A DNA stretch of 64,000 nt, from NCBI GenBank assembly GCA_037951165.1, contig JBBDHG010000054.1:4912001-4976000 (forward strand), given 5' to 3'. The notes below the pieces were generated by a model. It saw only the letters and a list, made by a program, of their open reading frames with translations. It did not search any database and was not told where the DNA came from. The stretch's first letter is position 1, and the number at the start of each line of letters is the position of its first letter. Shown here one piece after another: positions 44,601 through 48,714 of the stretch. Made by a program: the position numbers and the translations under genes. The stretch comes from Lophius americanus (Eukaryota; Chordata; Actinopteri; Lophiiformes; Lophiidae).

Positions 44601-45240
44601 GCGCTCCACAGGCCTGCACCTACAAGATCATTGTGGATGAGCGGGAGATGTTCTTTGACACACCACAGGTAACTCAGTATTCTGCAGATATCAGACTGAG
44701 CAGCGCTGCAGCGTGTCAACTGGTTGACAGTCTCAAAAAGGATTTTTTTTTTTACAGTGTGTATGAAAGCAGTATGGCATTTTTTATGTTCTATTAGTTG
44801 TGAATATGATTCAACAAAATGAGCTGATTTTCATTGCTCTACCTGAAGTTGTACAAGGATAAACTACGTGTTGGACTTGTAATTGAAAAATCCTGACATT
44901 TTTCCTCAAGTCTGTAAAGAAAAAAATATTGTTCCAGAAAACTTTGAAGAATATAAAAATAAAAAATAAGATATGAAATCATTATTTTTTAGATAATAAC
45001 TCATTCTTTTCTATGTTTGTCAGTCATTCTTTTGAGATAGTAGGTCATATTCTGAGTTAACATGTCATTATTGTGAGATAGTAACTCTCCATTCTCGACT
45101 GACAGGTGTGTTCTTTTTTCTCTGCATGTTGCCAGGTTGGTGAAATCACCAAGATCATGAAAGCCTACATAAACATGATCGTGAAGAAGCGCTGCAGCGT
45201 GAAATCTGTGTCCAGTTACGGAACAAACTGGATCAGGTGA
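4703..45240 (+). CDS. myo10: Unconventional myosin-X (class X MyTH4-FERM myosin), exons 2-41, 5' end outside window
   Basis: Actin-based motor that moves to filopodial tips; the family binds PI(3,4,5)P3 through its PH domains and integrins or microtubules through MyTH4-FERM. Joined exons: 4703-4801, 13744-13902, 14867-15054, 15151-15285, 15844-15968, 16087-16100, 16251-16335, 17087-17193, 17481-17610, 18705-18823, 21260-21406, 22019-22119, 22454-22520, 23077-23169, 24396-24464, 26619-26701, 26806-26914, 28407-28487, 30490-30614, 30710-30830, 33441-33547, 35180-35587, 35677-35707, 35805-36632, 37261-37384, 38141-38384, 38495-38590, 38816-38909, 39306-39361, 39456-39598, 39689-39883, 39972-40129, 40543-40666, 42745-43042, 43143-43350, 43471-43607, 43700-43823, 43905-44360, 44477-44668, 45136-45240. 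They total 6,285 bases, all phases compatible, giving 2,094 residues plus stop (human about 2,058). Visible motifs (window numbering, add about 7): P-loop GESGAGKT 150-157, switch I NNNSSRFGK 208-216, switch II DIFGFE 428-433, three IQ motifs about 740-810, split PH1/PH2/PH3 about 1210-1545, MyTH4 about 1547-1690, FERM to the end. No break is seen, so the gene looks functional. Teleosts have several myo10 paralogues; which one this is cannot be decided here. Confidence 0.96.
6539..6570. repeat. (TG)16 microsatellite
   Basis: Uninterrupted TG run ending in CGCG, in myo10 intron 2. Confidence 0.95.
13340..13404. repeat. 13-bp tandem repeat, five units
   Basis: Units catctgaactggt / catctgaaccggt / catctcaactggt / catctgaaccggc / catcacaattgtg, in exact 13-bp register, in myo10 intron 2 about 340 bp before exon 3. 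The last unit is the most diverged. Confidence 0.9.
13744..13902 (+). CDS. myo10: myo10 exon 3: motor N-terminus
   Basis: 53 residues from VIYLEKAEL through MHPSSIHGVEDMSTLAELHE to RYEKNNIY, the conserved block that precedes the Tyr-Ile-Gly strand of myosin motors. Acceptor 'gtgctgcag', donor 'gtaagg', phase 0. It is preceded by an intron of almost 9 kb. Confidence 0.95.
14088..14275. repeat. dispersed teleost repeat fragment
   Basis: GAA run followed by 'tcctttatttatcacatac', 'cacccatccctgagggagca' and 'cttgctcaaggaccga'. This series is familiar from a common percomorph interspersed repeat. In myo10 intron 3. Class (SINE or non-autonomous DNA element) uncertain. Confidence 0.6.
14867..15054 (+). 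CDS. myo10: myo10 exon 4: motor, up to the P-loop
   Basis: Encodes TNIGSILAAVNPYKQIAGLY, then GELPPHIFAVANECYRCLW, the conserved approach to the nucleotide-binding P-loop. Ends in phase 2 (two bases of the Ser codon), donor 'gtgagg'. Confidence 0.96.
15151..15285 (+). CDS. myo10: myo10 exon 5: P-loop exon
   Basis: Carries the Walker A motif GESGAGKTESTK (codons from 15152), followed by LLLKFLSVMSQNSAG. The P-loop is intact, as expected for an active ATPase. Acceptor 'tttgcacag', donor 'gtactg', phase 2 at its end. Confidence 0.96.
15844..15968 (+). CDS. myo10: myo10 exon 6: switch I exon
   Basis: Encodes SPIMESFGNAKTVYNNNSS then RFGKFIQLHF; the NNNSSRFGK block is the switch I nucleotide-sensing loop. 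Acceptor 'ctctctgcag'. The exon ends after the first base of a Tyr codon that is completed in a 14-bp exon downstream. Confidence 0.95.
16087..16100 (+). CDS. myo10: myo10 exon 7: 14-bp microexon (YLLEK)
   Basis: Between exons 6 and 8 the motor must read D-Y-L-L-E-K-N-R-V-V. The only sequence supplying this is 'atttgctggaaaag', flanked by 'atcattag' and 'gtgagt', in introns of 118 and 150 bp. It completes the Tyr codon and ends in phase 0, so omission would both delete conserved residues and shift the frame. Confidence 0.93.
16251..16335 (+). CDS. myo10: myo10 exon 8: motor
   Basis: Encodes NRVVRQNPGERNYHIFYALL followed by AGADKEHR, one of the most conserved myosin stretches. Acceptor 'tttctccaag', donor 'gttggt', ends in phase 1. 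Confidence 0.95.
17087..17193 (+). CDS. myo10: myo10 exon 9: motor
   Basis: Completes an Asp codon and encodes MYLLSEGPESFHYLSQSG and CLQDSSLDDKKLFDSVM. It aligns with the human block FYLSTPENYHYLNQSG. Donor 'gtaagg', phase 0. Confidence 0.93.
17481..17610 (+). CDS. myo10: myo10 exon 10: motor
   Basis: Encodes EALKVMEFTEEEIRDVFKLL, then AVLQMGNIEFMTAGGAQ. The 'LGNIEF-like' block is typical of myosin motors. Ends in phase 1, donor 'gtagga'. Confidence 0.94.
17611..18704. other. myo10 intron 10, 1.1 kb
   Basis: AT-rich with a G10 tract at 18179-18188. An 84-codon frame (18322-18576) shows no family signature. Otherwise nothing recognised. Confidence 0.55.
18705..18823 (+). CDS. myo10: myo10 exon 11: motor
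   Basis: Encodes VVSNVSELLGLDSFQLSEVL and TQRSMILRGEEICSPLTVEQ, matching the human block around LTQRSMFLRGEEI. Donor 'gtaaca'. A long CA microsatellite starts about 175 bp downstream. Confidence 0.94.
18998..19066. repeat. (AC)34 microsatellite
   Basis: Longest pure dinucleotide run in the window, in myo10 intron 11 after a C-rich lead-in. It generates artefactual Cys-Val frames on the minus strand. Confidence 0.97.
20450..20960 (+). repeat. tRNA-like SINE/short interspersed repeat and associated fragment
   Basis: Contains a box-B-like 'tggttcgatacc', then 'cactgagccccaagttgctc', 'gatggctgttccattggtgt' and the tail 'ctgtccatttaccattta', a familiar teleost short interspersed repeat body. A second piece, 'atccgctgtggcgacccc', follows near 20,908 and belongs to another common fish repeat. 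In myo10 intron 11. Confidence 0.65.
21260..21406 (+). CDS. myo10: myo10 exon 12: switch II exon
   Basis: 49 residues from AVDSRDSVAMALYSQCF to SIGILDIFGFENFE. DIFGFE is the switch II / relay start. Acceptor 'atgtttcag', donor 'gtcaag', phase 0 at both ends. The donor is weaker than consensus. Confidence 0.95.
22019..22119 (+). CDS. myo10: myo10 exon 13: relay helix region
   Basis: Encodes VNRFEQFNINYANEKLQEYF and NKHIFSLEQLEYN, nearly identical to vertebrate class X and related motors. Acceptor 'cctacag', donor 'gtagag', ends in phase 2. Confidence 0.95.
22454..22520 (+). CDS. myo10: myo10 exon 14: motor
   Basis: Completes Arg, then EGIQWEAIDWMDNAECLDLI and EK. Matches human EGLVWEDIDWIDNGECLDLIEK. 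Acceptor 'cctcacag', donor 'gtaaca', phase 0. Confidence 0.94.
23077..23169 (+). CDS. myo10: myo10 exon 15: motor
   Basis: 31 residues KLGMLALINEESRFPKGTD and YTLLEKLHSRHA. Acceptor 'ccccttcag', donor 'gtgagt', phase 0 at both ends. Confidence 0.94.
24396..24464 (+). CDS. myo10: myo10 exon 16: motor
   Basis: 23 residues, TNQYYVKPRVNDHQFGIKHY then AGE, the conserved F-x-(I/V)-KHYAGEV strand. Acceptor 'tttctcag', donor 'gtaact', phase 0. Confidence 0.94.
24465..26618. other. myo10 intron 16, 2.2 kb
   Basis: Non-coding; a CT run near 24,905 and AT-rich sequence 25,600-26,100. No repeat family or exon recognised. Confidence 0.55.
26619..26701 (+). CDS. myo10: myo10 exon 17: motor
   Basis: Encodes VLYDARGILAKNRDTFRDDI then LFILKDS plus two bases of Arg. 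Acceptor 'ctgttaaag', donor 'gtgagc'. Confidence 0.94.
26806..26914 (+). CDS. myo10: myo10 exon 18: motor, loop 2
   Basis: Encodes LDFIYDLFEHVGSRGGDETL and KMGTARRKPTVSSQFR. The basic ARRKPTVSSQF segment corresponds to the actin-binding loop 2 end and the strand after it. Acceptor 'tgaccgcag', donor 'gtgaga', phase 0. Confidence 0.94.
26915..28406. other. myo10 intron 18, 1.5 kb
   Basis: Contains the minus-strand tRNA-like head (27131-27222), a G-rich block at 27,360-27,560 and an A18 run at 28027-28044. Confidence 0.6.
27131..27222 (-). repeat. tRNA-like repeat head, minus strand
   Basis: Read on the minus strand: 'gtggctcagagcagagtcca', 'ctcatcagaaggtcaatggt', 'tcgaacctaggtcc', i.e. box A- and box B-like promoter segments of a tRNA-derived element. 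In myo10 intron 18. Same family as 53447-53522. Confidence 0.6.
28407..28487 (+). CDS. myo10: myo10 exon 19: actin-binding face
   Basis: 27 residues, DSLHSLMATLSASNPFFVRC then IKPNMEK. The FVRCIKPN block is a hallmark of myosin motors. Acceptor 'ttgttgcag', donor 'gtaggt'. Confidence 0.96.
28799..28811 (+). promoter_or_regulatory. DR1 nuclear-receptor-like site
   Basis: AGGTCA-G-AGGTCA, a perfect direct repeat with 1-bp spacing (consensus for RXR/HNF4-type dimers), in myo10 intron 19. Function untested; an identical site lies 720 bp downstream. Confidence 0.35.
29519..29531 (+). promoter_or_regulatory. second DR1 nuclear-receptor-like site
   Basis: AGGTCA-G-AGGTCA again, identical core and spacer, in the same intron. 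Confidence 0.35.
30195..30465 (+). repeat. dispersed teleost repeat (degenerate copy)
   Basis: Segments 'ggagcctatcccagctgtca', 'caatcaaccacgatcatatt', 'acaatttagagtaatcagtt' and 'acatggggagaacacgtgaa' occur in the order of a very common fish interspersed repeat. In myo10 intron 19, ending only about 25 bp before the exon 20 acceptor. Confidence 0.65.
30490..30614 (+). CDS. myo10: myo10 exon 20: motor, SH1-helix/converter
   Basis: Encodes RPNQFNPDVVLNQLRYSGML and ETVKIRRAGFPVRRTFEDFYD. The LRYSGMLETVKIRRAG-F block contains the SH helix region. Acceptor 'tttctacag', donor 'gtttgc' (weak), phase 2. Confidence 0.95.
30710..30830 (+). CDS. myo10: myo10 exon 21: converter
   Basis: Encodes RYKMILKNEIHSYIPDEKQ and on to EKEWQLGKTK, the converter that leads into the lever arm. 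Donor 'gtggaa', phase 0. Confidence 0.94.
32940..33440 (+). promoter_or_regulatory. candidate internal promoter / alternative first exon for a headless myo10
   Basis: The ~500 bp before exon 22 stand out: pyrimidine tract (33,000-33,065), CAG repeat, GC-richer sequence running without a break to the exon 22 acceptor, and an ATG at 33170 with A at -3 opening a short frame of 33 codons. In mammals a headless Myo10 lacking most of the motor arises from an internal start. No in-frame ATG joins exon 22; the first in-frame one is 33510. Inference only. Confidence 0.25.
33112..33135. repeat. (CAG)8 trinucleotide repeat
   Basis: Eight perfect CAG units about 305 bp upstream of myo10 exon 22, inside a GC-richer block. 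Not in a recognised coding frame. Confidence 0.9.
33441..33547 (+). CDS. myo10: myo10 exon 22: lever start and IQ1
   Basis: Encodes VFLKEALEQRLEKEREEV then RRRAGMVIRAHILSYVA; the second part is the first IQ motif (calmodulin/light chain site). An in-frame ATG lies at 33510. Acceptor 'cgtcctgcag', donor 'gtgagt', phase 2. The ~500 bp just upstream are GC-richer than most of the introns. Confidence 0.94.
33548..33604. repeat. GGTGGA-rich minisatellite after exon 22 donor
   Basis: Imperfect tandem 'gtggagggtggaggg' units begin immediately at the splice donor of exon 22. The strand is G-rich (many GGG/GG runs) and could fold in RNA. Confidence 0.8.
34836..34890. repeat. (GT)n(GC)n microsatellite
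   Basis: GT run with one GC interruption, ending in GCGCGCGCGC. Alternating purine-pyrimidine throughout. In myo10 intron 22. Confidence 0.93.
35180..35587 (+). CDS. myo10: myo10 exon 23: IQ2, IQ3 and single alpha helix
   Basis: IQ2 (SVVTIQKNYRAHFWRR) and IQ3 (ATIVLQKHHRGQLGRSLYRQ) are followed by some 85 residues of almost pure E/R/K with M and L, the stable single alpha helix that lengthens the lever of myosin-X. The coding strand is therefore extremely purine-rich and creates long meaningless antisense frames. Contains an in-frame 2 x 18-bp tandem repeat at 35412-35447. Confidence 0.95.
35412..35447 (+). repeat. coding 18-bp tandem repeat in the SAH exon
   Basis: Two identical copies of 'gaggagaggaggatggaa' encoding EERRME twice, in frame within myo10 exon 23. 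Confidence 0.92.
35677..35707 (+). CDS. myo10: myo10 exon 24: 31-bp exon
   Basis: Short exon giving R-NSLVNGVCEK, between 'tttatag' and 'gtaaat'. It keeps the frame between the SAH exon (phase 2) and exon 25 (phase 0), so it is required if the exon 23 donor is used. The residues are not recognisably conserved with human. Confidence 0.8.
35805..36632 (+). CDS. myo10: myo10 exon 25: coiled coil and PEST-like linker
   Basis: 276 residues. First about 85 form the antiparallel coiled-coil region (MDEILRLEREIERLQKQQ; LRQMRDAEIYRLEKEA; VATEFLDLLDF). The rest is a low-complexity linker rich in P, S, T, D and E, with IPPPPPAF and PRPPPPAVV runs, corresponding to the mammalian PEST region but poorly conserved. 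Longest exon in the gene; phase 0 at both ends. Confidence 0.93.
37084..37133. repeat. (TG)n microsatellite
   Basis: TG run interrupted by 'cacag' in myo10 intron 25, about 130 bp before exon 26. Confidence 0.9.
37261..37384 (+). CDS. myo10: myo10 exon 26: acidic linker to PH1
   Basis: Encodes FIDSDEDNDGYVDTDEEVSN then LLNGSGPPYFHGYLYMK. The last ten residues match the human start of split PH1 (LPYFHSFLYMK). Acceptor 'gtgtttcag', donor 'gtgagt', ends in phase 1. Confidence 0.92.
38141..38384 (+). CDS. myo10: myo10 exon 27: PH1 first half and start of PH2
   Basis: PH1 strands (GLMIPWRRRWCVLKDETFMW) run directly into PH2 (SGWLYKKGGGMSTLSRRNWK, then MRWFVLREAKLMYFENDS). The KKGGG...SRRNWK basic loop is the PIP3-binding signature of PH2 in this family. 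Acceptor 'cctctttcag', phase 2 end. Confidence 0.95.
38495..38590 (+). CDS. myo10: myo10 exon 28: PH2
   Basis: Encodes EIVDNHEKENALNIVTEERT and YHIYAESPEDA, end strands of PH2. Donor 'gtacta' opens straight into a TA microsatellite. Confidence 0.94.
38593..38620. repeat. (TA)n at the exon 28 donor
   Basis: 'gtac' then TATATA..., starting two bases after the splice GT of myo10 exon 28. Confidence 0.92.
38816..38909 (+). CDS. myo10: myo10 exon 29: PH2 C-terminal helix
   Basis: Encodes SCWFSVLSRVHSASPEQLM and EMHHEQANPKNAV, the PH2 terminal helix with its invariant Trp. Donor 'gttagt', phase 0. Confidence 0.94.
39306..39361 (+). CDS. myo10: myo10 exon 30: return to PH1
   Basis: Encodes GTLDVGLIDSVCASDNPD, almost identical to the human segment where the chain re-enters PH1. 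Donor 'gtaagg', ends in phase 2. Confidence 0.94.
39456..39598 (+). CDS. myo10: myo10 exon 31: PH1 second half
   Basis: Encodes RPNSFVIITANRVIHCNTDT, then PEEMHHWIGLLQKSKG and EFLVRG, completing split PH1 with its terminal helix Trp. Donor 'gtcagc', ends in phase 1. Confidence 0.95.
39689..39883 (+). CDS. myo10: myo10 exon 32: PH3
   Basis: Encodes GWLHKEIKLGVKVSSLKLKK, RWFVLTSNSLDYYKSSE and TLVLNSLCSVVQPDEK, the N-terminal strands of PH3. Ends in phase 1. Confidence 0.95.
39972..40129 (+). CDS. myo10: myo10 exon 33: PH3 end and linker
   Basis: Encodes YWNIIIHGRKHSYRLYTKML, NEAMRWTNAIQGAIDSK and TPTQQLIRDIK, ending PH3 and starting the linker to MyTH4. Donor 'gtattt', phase 0. Confidence 0.95.
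40543..40666 (+). CDS. myo10: myo10 exon 34: start of MyTH4
   Basis: Encodes ESSLNVEAVEQTYWRNPILR then YTQHPLHSPLLPLPYGDV, the first MyTH4 helix and LPYGD loop. Ends in phase 1 before a 2-kb repeat-rich intron. Confidence 0.94.
41700..42300. repeat. probable dispersed repeat in myo10 intron 34
   Basis: 'aaggacccaaaatgcggatg', 'ggtggtttaataaagaacat' and a long A-rich body with 'caaagggc', 'aacaggaaataaaac' and 'catgacatcaagg' resemble a common fish interspersed repeat that begins with 'gacccaaatgcaga'. No termini or target duplication identified. Confidence 0.4.
42408..42552. repeat. 16-bp minisatellite, nine units
   Basis: GATGGCT recurs at exactly 16-bp spacing (42418, 42434, 42450, 42466, 42482, 42498, 42514, 42530, 42546) within unit 'gatggctgataaaata'. 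The first six units alternate between TAG and AAG before GATGGCT, a 32-bp higher-order period. In myo10 intron 34. Confidence 0.95.
42745..43042 (+). CDS. myo10: myo10 exon 35: MyTH4 core
   Basis: Encodes KGYTSLQDEAVKIFNSLQEM, IPIIQGILQ-like VPIIQGILQTCQDLRPLRDE and VYCQLIKQTNHVPHP, then CTFLPSRGILRYLKFHLK. This is the helical MyTH4 core, which binds microtubules or cargo jointly with FERM. Donor 'gtgcag', phase 2. Confidence 0.95.
43143..43350 (+). CDS. myo10: myo10 exon 36: MyTH4 end, FERM F1 start
   Basis: Encodes IRELFPSTEIEMFAHFISE, KTKAREFVPSQEEIVALL and MTTTVYCHGGGSCKISINSH, passing from MyTH4 into the ubiquitin-like F1 lobe. Donor 'gtctgc' is weak but the phase-0 junction (TTAGE|VVEK) matches human exactly. 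Confidence 0.94.
43471..43607 (+). CDS. myo10: myo10 exon 37: FERM F1
   Basis: Encodes VVEKLIRGLAMEDSRNMFAL, FEHNNAIDKAVESR and VADVLAKFE plus two bases of Arg. No GT fits the human exon boundary; the junction requires the GC donor at 43608 (AAG|GCATGA). Confidence 0.9.
43700..43823 (+). CDS. myo10: myo10 exon 38: FERM F1/F2
   Basis: Encodes RLSVSEEEEDDGQWKLYFKL and YCFLDVESMPKEGVEFAFMF. Acceptor has a strong T tract and 'cccacag'. Donor 'gtgggt', phase 0. Confidence 0.94.
43905..44360 (+). CDS. myo10: myo10 exon 39: FERM F2
   Basis: 152 residues, including AHESLTRGHFPAREETLQHL, AALRLQFLYGDKARVTW, LERRRTSFLDGTLRRG and IIKEWPGYGSTLFDVE, the F2 lobe and start of F3. Acceptor 'cccctcag', donor 'gtaagt', phase 0. 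Confidence 0.96.
44477..44668 (+). CDS. myo10: myo10 exon 40: FERM F3
   Basis: Encodes FKEGGFPHDLWLSISAENVS, VYKRGEPKPLETFPYEHII and YKIIVDEREMFFDTPQ, the PTB-like F3 lobe that in mammals binds beta-integrin and DCC tails. Acceptor 'tctctgcag', donor 'gtaact'. Confidence 0.95.
44985..45095. repeat. degenerate 20-23-bp repeats in myo10 intron 40
   Basis: Units such as 'tttagataataactcattct', 'tttgagatagtaggtcatat' and 'tgtgagatagtaactctcc' in loose tandem, ending about 40 bp before the last exon. Same unit as the array at 47660-48242. Confidence 0.75.
45136..45240 (+). CDS. myo10: myo10 exon 41: C-terminus and stop
   Basis: Encodes VGEITKIMKAYINMIVKKRC then SVKSVSSYGTNWIR and TGA at 45238-45240. 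Aligns to the human end (KLMKAYISMIVKKR), while the last ~15 residues diverge, as is usual at the C-terminus. Confidence 0.94.
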   Translation, partial: VGEITKIMKAYINMIVKKRCSVKSVSSYGTNWIR

Positions 45241-45974
45241 TTGTCCGGATCCGATTAAAAAATGTCCACAACTGACGGAATAAACAAATAAGCCTGGAGA
45301 GAGGATGCAGGGCGAGGATGAAAACACTTTCAAAGACGTTGTGTTTCAGAGCTTTGGACTGGCATCGCCAACAAAGGACATTCAGGAAGCTTCCTGTCCA
45401 GAGGGACGGGAGTTCTTTAGTACATGTGGCGAAAGTGGGGACACAGATCTGAACGGCTTTAAGCTTTACAGTTTTTCCAAGTGTTGCTTCCCTCCATGCA
45501 GTCTCCAAGCATGTTATTCTCCCTCGTTAGTTACACTGGTCATGTCTCACATCTTACTTGAAATCTACTTCAGGTATTAAAATATCTAGGCAATCCAGCC
45601 AGACCTTGCACTCTCCAAACCCACCAAACCTTCCAGATGTTCATCCAGTATCTAACATAGGACTTAATTTCAATGAGTGTGAATCCTTTACAACATACAT
45701 TTATTTAAGTGTTATTCCACCGGATACTGTGCCCCAGTTTAATGAATGTTCTCCTGGATGAAGAGTCCCTCAGGTCAATGTGTTAAAGAACCTTCGCTAG
45801 GAGATGATCTCGCTCGCCTCGCCTTATTTTATATTTTATTTTAGCTACTCTGGACTAATAGATTTAGTGCAGATGCAAACTTTTCAGGAATGGAATATAG
45901 ATTTTTGCTGTGTTTTGTATCTTGGTTAGTGGTAGTCAGTTGCTTCCAATGCTGCATTTCATTCTCATGAGTCA

Positions 45975-45980
45975 AATAAA
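45975..45980 (+). terminator. myo10 candidate poly(A) signal
   Basis: AATAAA 735 bp after the stop codon, in 'gtcaaataaatgcaac'. It is the first canonical hexamer downstream of the myo10 stop. Another lies at 46719-46724, so a longer 3' UTR is possible. Confidence 0.5.
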
Positions 45981-46718
45981 TGCAACAAGCAAAGAAAAAC
46001 AGATATGAACAAAGACTAAATCAATGTCTAAAACCACTGCAGTGAAGTATTTTCTCAAAACAGAAAACGTTTCACGGTTAAAGTCACTCGCTATTGTGAT
46101 GAGCTGTTTGGTTGTTTTCTGACTTGAGGATATGCCTTTGTGATATTAACATACCTTTGTCTGAAGATTGTTTTACCATTTTTACCAGTTGTGGGAACTA
46201 CCATGTGGGGTGGGGTATTTATTGATTGATTGAAGAATCAGTGGATTGGGAGCAGCACACTGAACCTATTGAAATATGTGCGGGAGATGAATTAATGCAA
46301 TTATCCCATTGTTTTTTTCTTCTTTATGCATTGGATAATGCAGAATTCACCACCAAAAAATAGAGAAAACTTCATAATTTGCTGTTGATTTGTCCTGATC
46401 ACCCTCCAGTCTGAATATTATCTCGCTTCCCCGAGGATTTGTCCTCCGGCTCTGTACATAAAGTCAAAGGAGTCAAGTATACACCAGTTGACAGACAGTA
46501 TAGATCACGATAAGGGTCTGAGCTTAATATTTACCTCACATTGCTTCAATGTCTTCCATTGGCCTCCAACCCTACTCACTTACGCGATCTGGTCAGCTGC
46601 CGGCGGCCACACCAGAGACTGAACTCGCCGTTGACGATGGTTGTATTTCTGAGATTTCTGATTGTTTGGACGAAGAAAAATCAGAAAATGTTTTGTATCA
46701 AAAATTTAAAGACGCTTT

Positions 46719-46724
46719 AATAAA
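46719..46724 (+). terminator. alternative distal poly(A) hexamer
   Basis: AATAAA in 'gctttaataaattattg', followed by a T/G-rich stretch ('cctgtgtgtgtgtgtctttt') resembling a downstream element. It could end a longer myo10 3' UTR. Confidence 0.35.
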
Positions 46725-47119
46725 TTATTGTATTTCAAAACCTGTGTGTGTGTGTCTTTTGTCATCCACAGGGCAAAATGGATCCTACGGATTAAAGCTA
46801 GTGTTGTATTGAAACAGCATGGGCTCTCAATGGGTTTTTCCTCCGGTCACCTAATTTTTCAGGGATTTATTTCAATTAAGAGGGGAATGAATGCACTGAT
46901 TTATTGTTGCCATTCTACTTCCACTAACTGTTATATGATGTCTATAGTTATTCCACAGTTCATCCATAAACACCTATGCAGGCAATTCCAATTCCAATCC
47001 CGGCTCAGTAGGAGTTTTTGTCCTGCATTTGATTAAAAGGTGGGAAAGAAAGGGATTTATTTAAGAGTACATATACGGTTTTGTGACACAACATAGTCTC
47101 CATCATTCTATTCCAATCC

Positions 47120-47550
47120 GTTTTCTTCCGCTTATCTGAGTTGGGTCTCCGTGGCATGGCCAAGAAGGATATTCCACACATCCATCACCTCAGCAACACT
47201 CCCCAGCTCATCCCTCTCTCCTCCCTATCGAACGATCAAATTCTCTATCAGGTATGCTGAATTCATGTCATGTTGACCGAATGGGAGGGGATAAAGACCT
47301 CTTCTTATTTGAGCTTCGTCATGTCATAGTCACACCAACGTCATAAATTCATTCTGTAACTGCTTCTCCCGTGCCTGACAGAGGCTGTCCCAGCTGACTG
47401 GAGGAGGGGTGGGGTGTACTGCAGACAAGTATCCAGATCACCACAGGTCCAACACGTAAAGACAAACAACCATTCACCCTCACATTCAGATCTACGGACA
47501 TTTGAGAGTCACCGACTCACCTATATTGCATGTTTCAGGATGGATGCAGA
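47120..47550 (+). repeat. second copy of the same dispersed teleost repeat
   Basis: 'tccgcttatctgagttgggt', 'ggctgtcccagctgactgga', 'caaccattcaccctcacatt' and 'cacctatattgcatgtttca' match the same element as 30195-30465, with a longer 5' part. Located between myo10 and pttg1ip. Confidence 0.65.
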
Positions 47551-47659
47551 AAATTTAGCTGACAATGACAAATTAGCAGTTGATGAAGAAAATGATCAGA
47601 TACAGTTGAAATTAGAAATGATTGTTTGGTAATGTGCTCTACAGATTACCCAAGGGTGT

Positions 47660-48242
47660 TTGTTTGCTTGTTTGAGATACAAAGTCATTTTGAGACAATA
47701 CTTCATTATTTTGAGAGTGTAAGTCATCATTTCGATAAAGCGACGTGTTTTTTTAGATCGACATGTAGTTATTAGACATTAAATTGAGATAGTGACTTAG
47801 TTATAAGATAGTAAGTCATTATTTTCAGGTAGTAGCTCATTATTTGAAGATAGTGACATGATTTTGAGACACTGGAACATTATTTGGAAATATTGACTTA
47901 CAATTGTGGTATAGTTTATCATTATTTTGAAGTAGCAGGTCATTGTTTTGAGATAACAAGTCATTATTTCTAGATATTGACTTATTACTATGAAGAGAAA
48001 TTTATTTCGTTAGGATGGTAACTTAGTTTTAAGTCAGGAACTCAAAACTTGGAGGTAGTGACTCGTACTTCTGAGGTAGTAAGTCATTCCATGAGGTAGT
48101 AGCTTGATCATTATTTCGATATAATGACTCATTACTTTAATATGGATTGGTATTTATTCAGGATTATAACTTGTAGTTTTAAGACAGTAACTCATAGTTT
48201 TGAGATAGTAAGTAATAGTTTTGAGATAGTAACTTATTAGAA
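47660..48242. repeat. degenerate 20-23-bp tandem array between myo10 and pttg1ip
   Basis: About 25 imperfect units around 'ttttgagatagtaagtcatt' (for example 'ataagatagtaagtcattat', 'tttgagataacaagtcatta', 'tttgagatagtaagtaatag'). The units drift in length, so the array is old. Confidence 0.85.
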
Positions 48243-48483
48243 TGTTTTATTGGACCGTCTTTTCCTTCCTTGGGGAAAAAAGATCTTTCGTAAAGAGTTT
48301 TGGGTGGAGTTTGATTTTTGAATTTCAAGTTTGATTAAGGAGAACATTGGGTTTTAGTTTAAGGAGATCTATATGTGTGTATCTCTCGAGTGATTGAATT
48401 TTGTTTTTATTGTCTGTATGTTATGCTGCTTCTTTCTTTTATTTTCTCTCCAGCTCCTTTGAGACGCCGGTGTCAGGAGTTGA

Positions 48484-48491
48484 TGACGTCA
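48484..48491 (+). promoter_or_regulatory. CRE-like TGACGTCA upstream of pttg1ip
   Basis: Perfect palindromic TGACGTCA in 'gttgatgacgtcatccgca', about 95 bp upstream of the pttg1ip start codon. Consensus for CREB/ATF factors. Position fits a proximal promoter, but no transcript start is known. Confidence 0.4.
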
Positions 48492-48584
48492 TCCGCAATA
48501 AACTTTGGGGTCCACCCTTTAGTTTTTCTCCACTCACATTGTTTCCTTGTTTGCCTGCAGTCGGACTTTTCCACTCGAGTCAGC

Positions 48585-48714
48585 ATGTCTGGAGTGTGTG
48601 GCTCTTCACTCGTCGTGTTTTCCTCGCTGATCTTCTCCGCTCTTCTTCTCCGCTCGGAGGCGCAGACTCCCGCTCCTGCTCCCGGTCCCGGTCCCGCTCC
48701 AGCTCCAGCTCCGC
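48585..48714 (+). CDS. pttg1ip: pttg1ip exon 1: signal peptide and Ala-Pro repeat
   Basis: MSGVCGSSLVVFSSLIFSAL then LLRSEAQ is the signal peptide; TPAPAPGPGPAPAPAP follows. The donor is 'gtaggt' at 48715, proven by the Arg codon it completes with exon 2. An upstream in-frame ATG at 48375 would add 70 residues lacking homology, and I reject it. Confidence 0.92.

Larger units (their letters stand above)
45241..48584. other. myo10 3' UTR and myo10-pttg1ip intergenic region
   Basis: 3' UTR probably to about 46.0 kb. Then AT-rich DNA, a dispersed repeat (47120-47550), the degenerate 20-23-bp array, and about 340 bp leading into pttg1ip. The pttg1ip promoter must lie here; 'gacgtcatccgc' at 48,485 contains a CRE-like TGACGTCA about 100 bp upstream of the ATG. 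Confidence 0.55.

Noticed and set aside
46549..46812. 87-codon frame downstream of myo10 that looks protein-like (LPAATPETELAVDDGCISEI)
   Set aside because: No known family, no exon partners, ends in a TG-rich tract; most likely 3' UTR or intergenic chance.
48375..48584. Upstream in-frame ATG for pttg1ip adding 70 residues
   Set aside because: The extension lacks homology and would bury the signal peptide; the ATG at 48585 fits the family.
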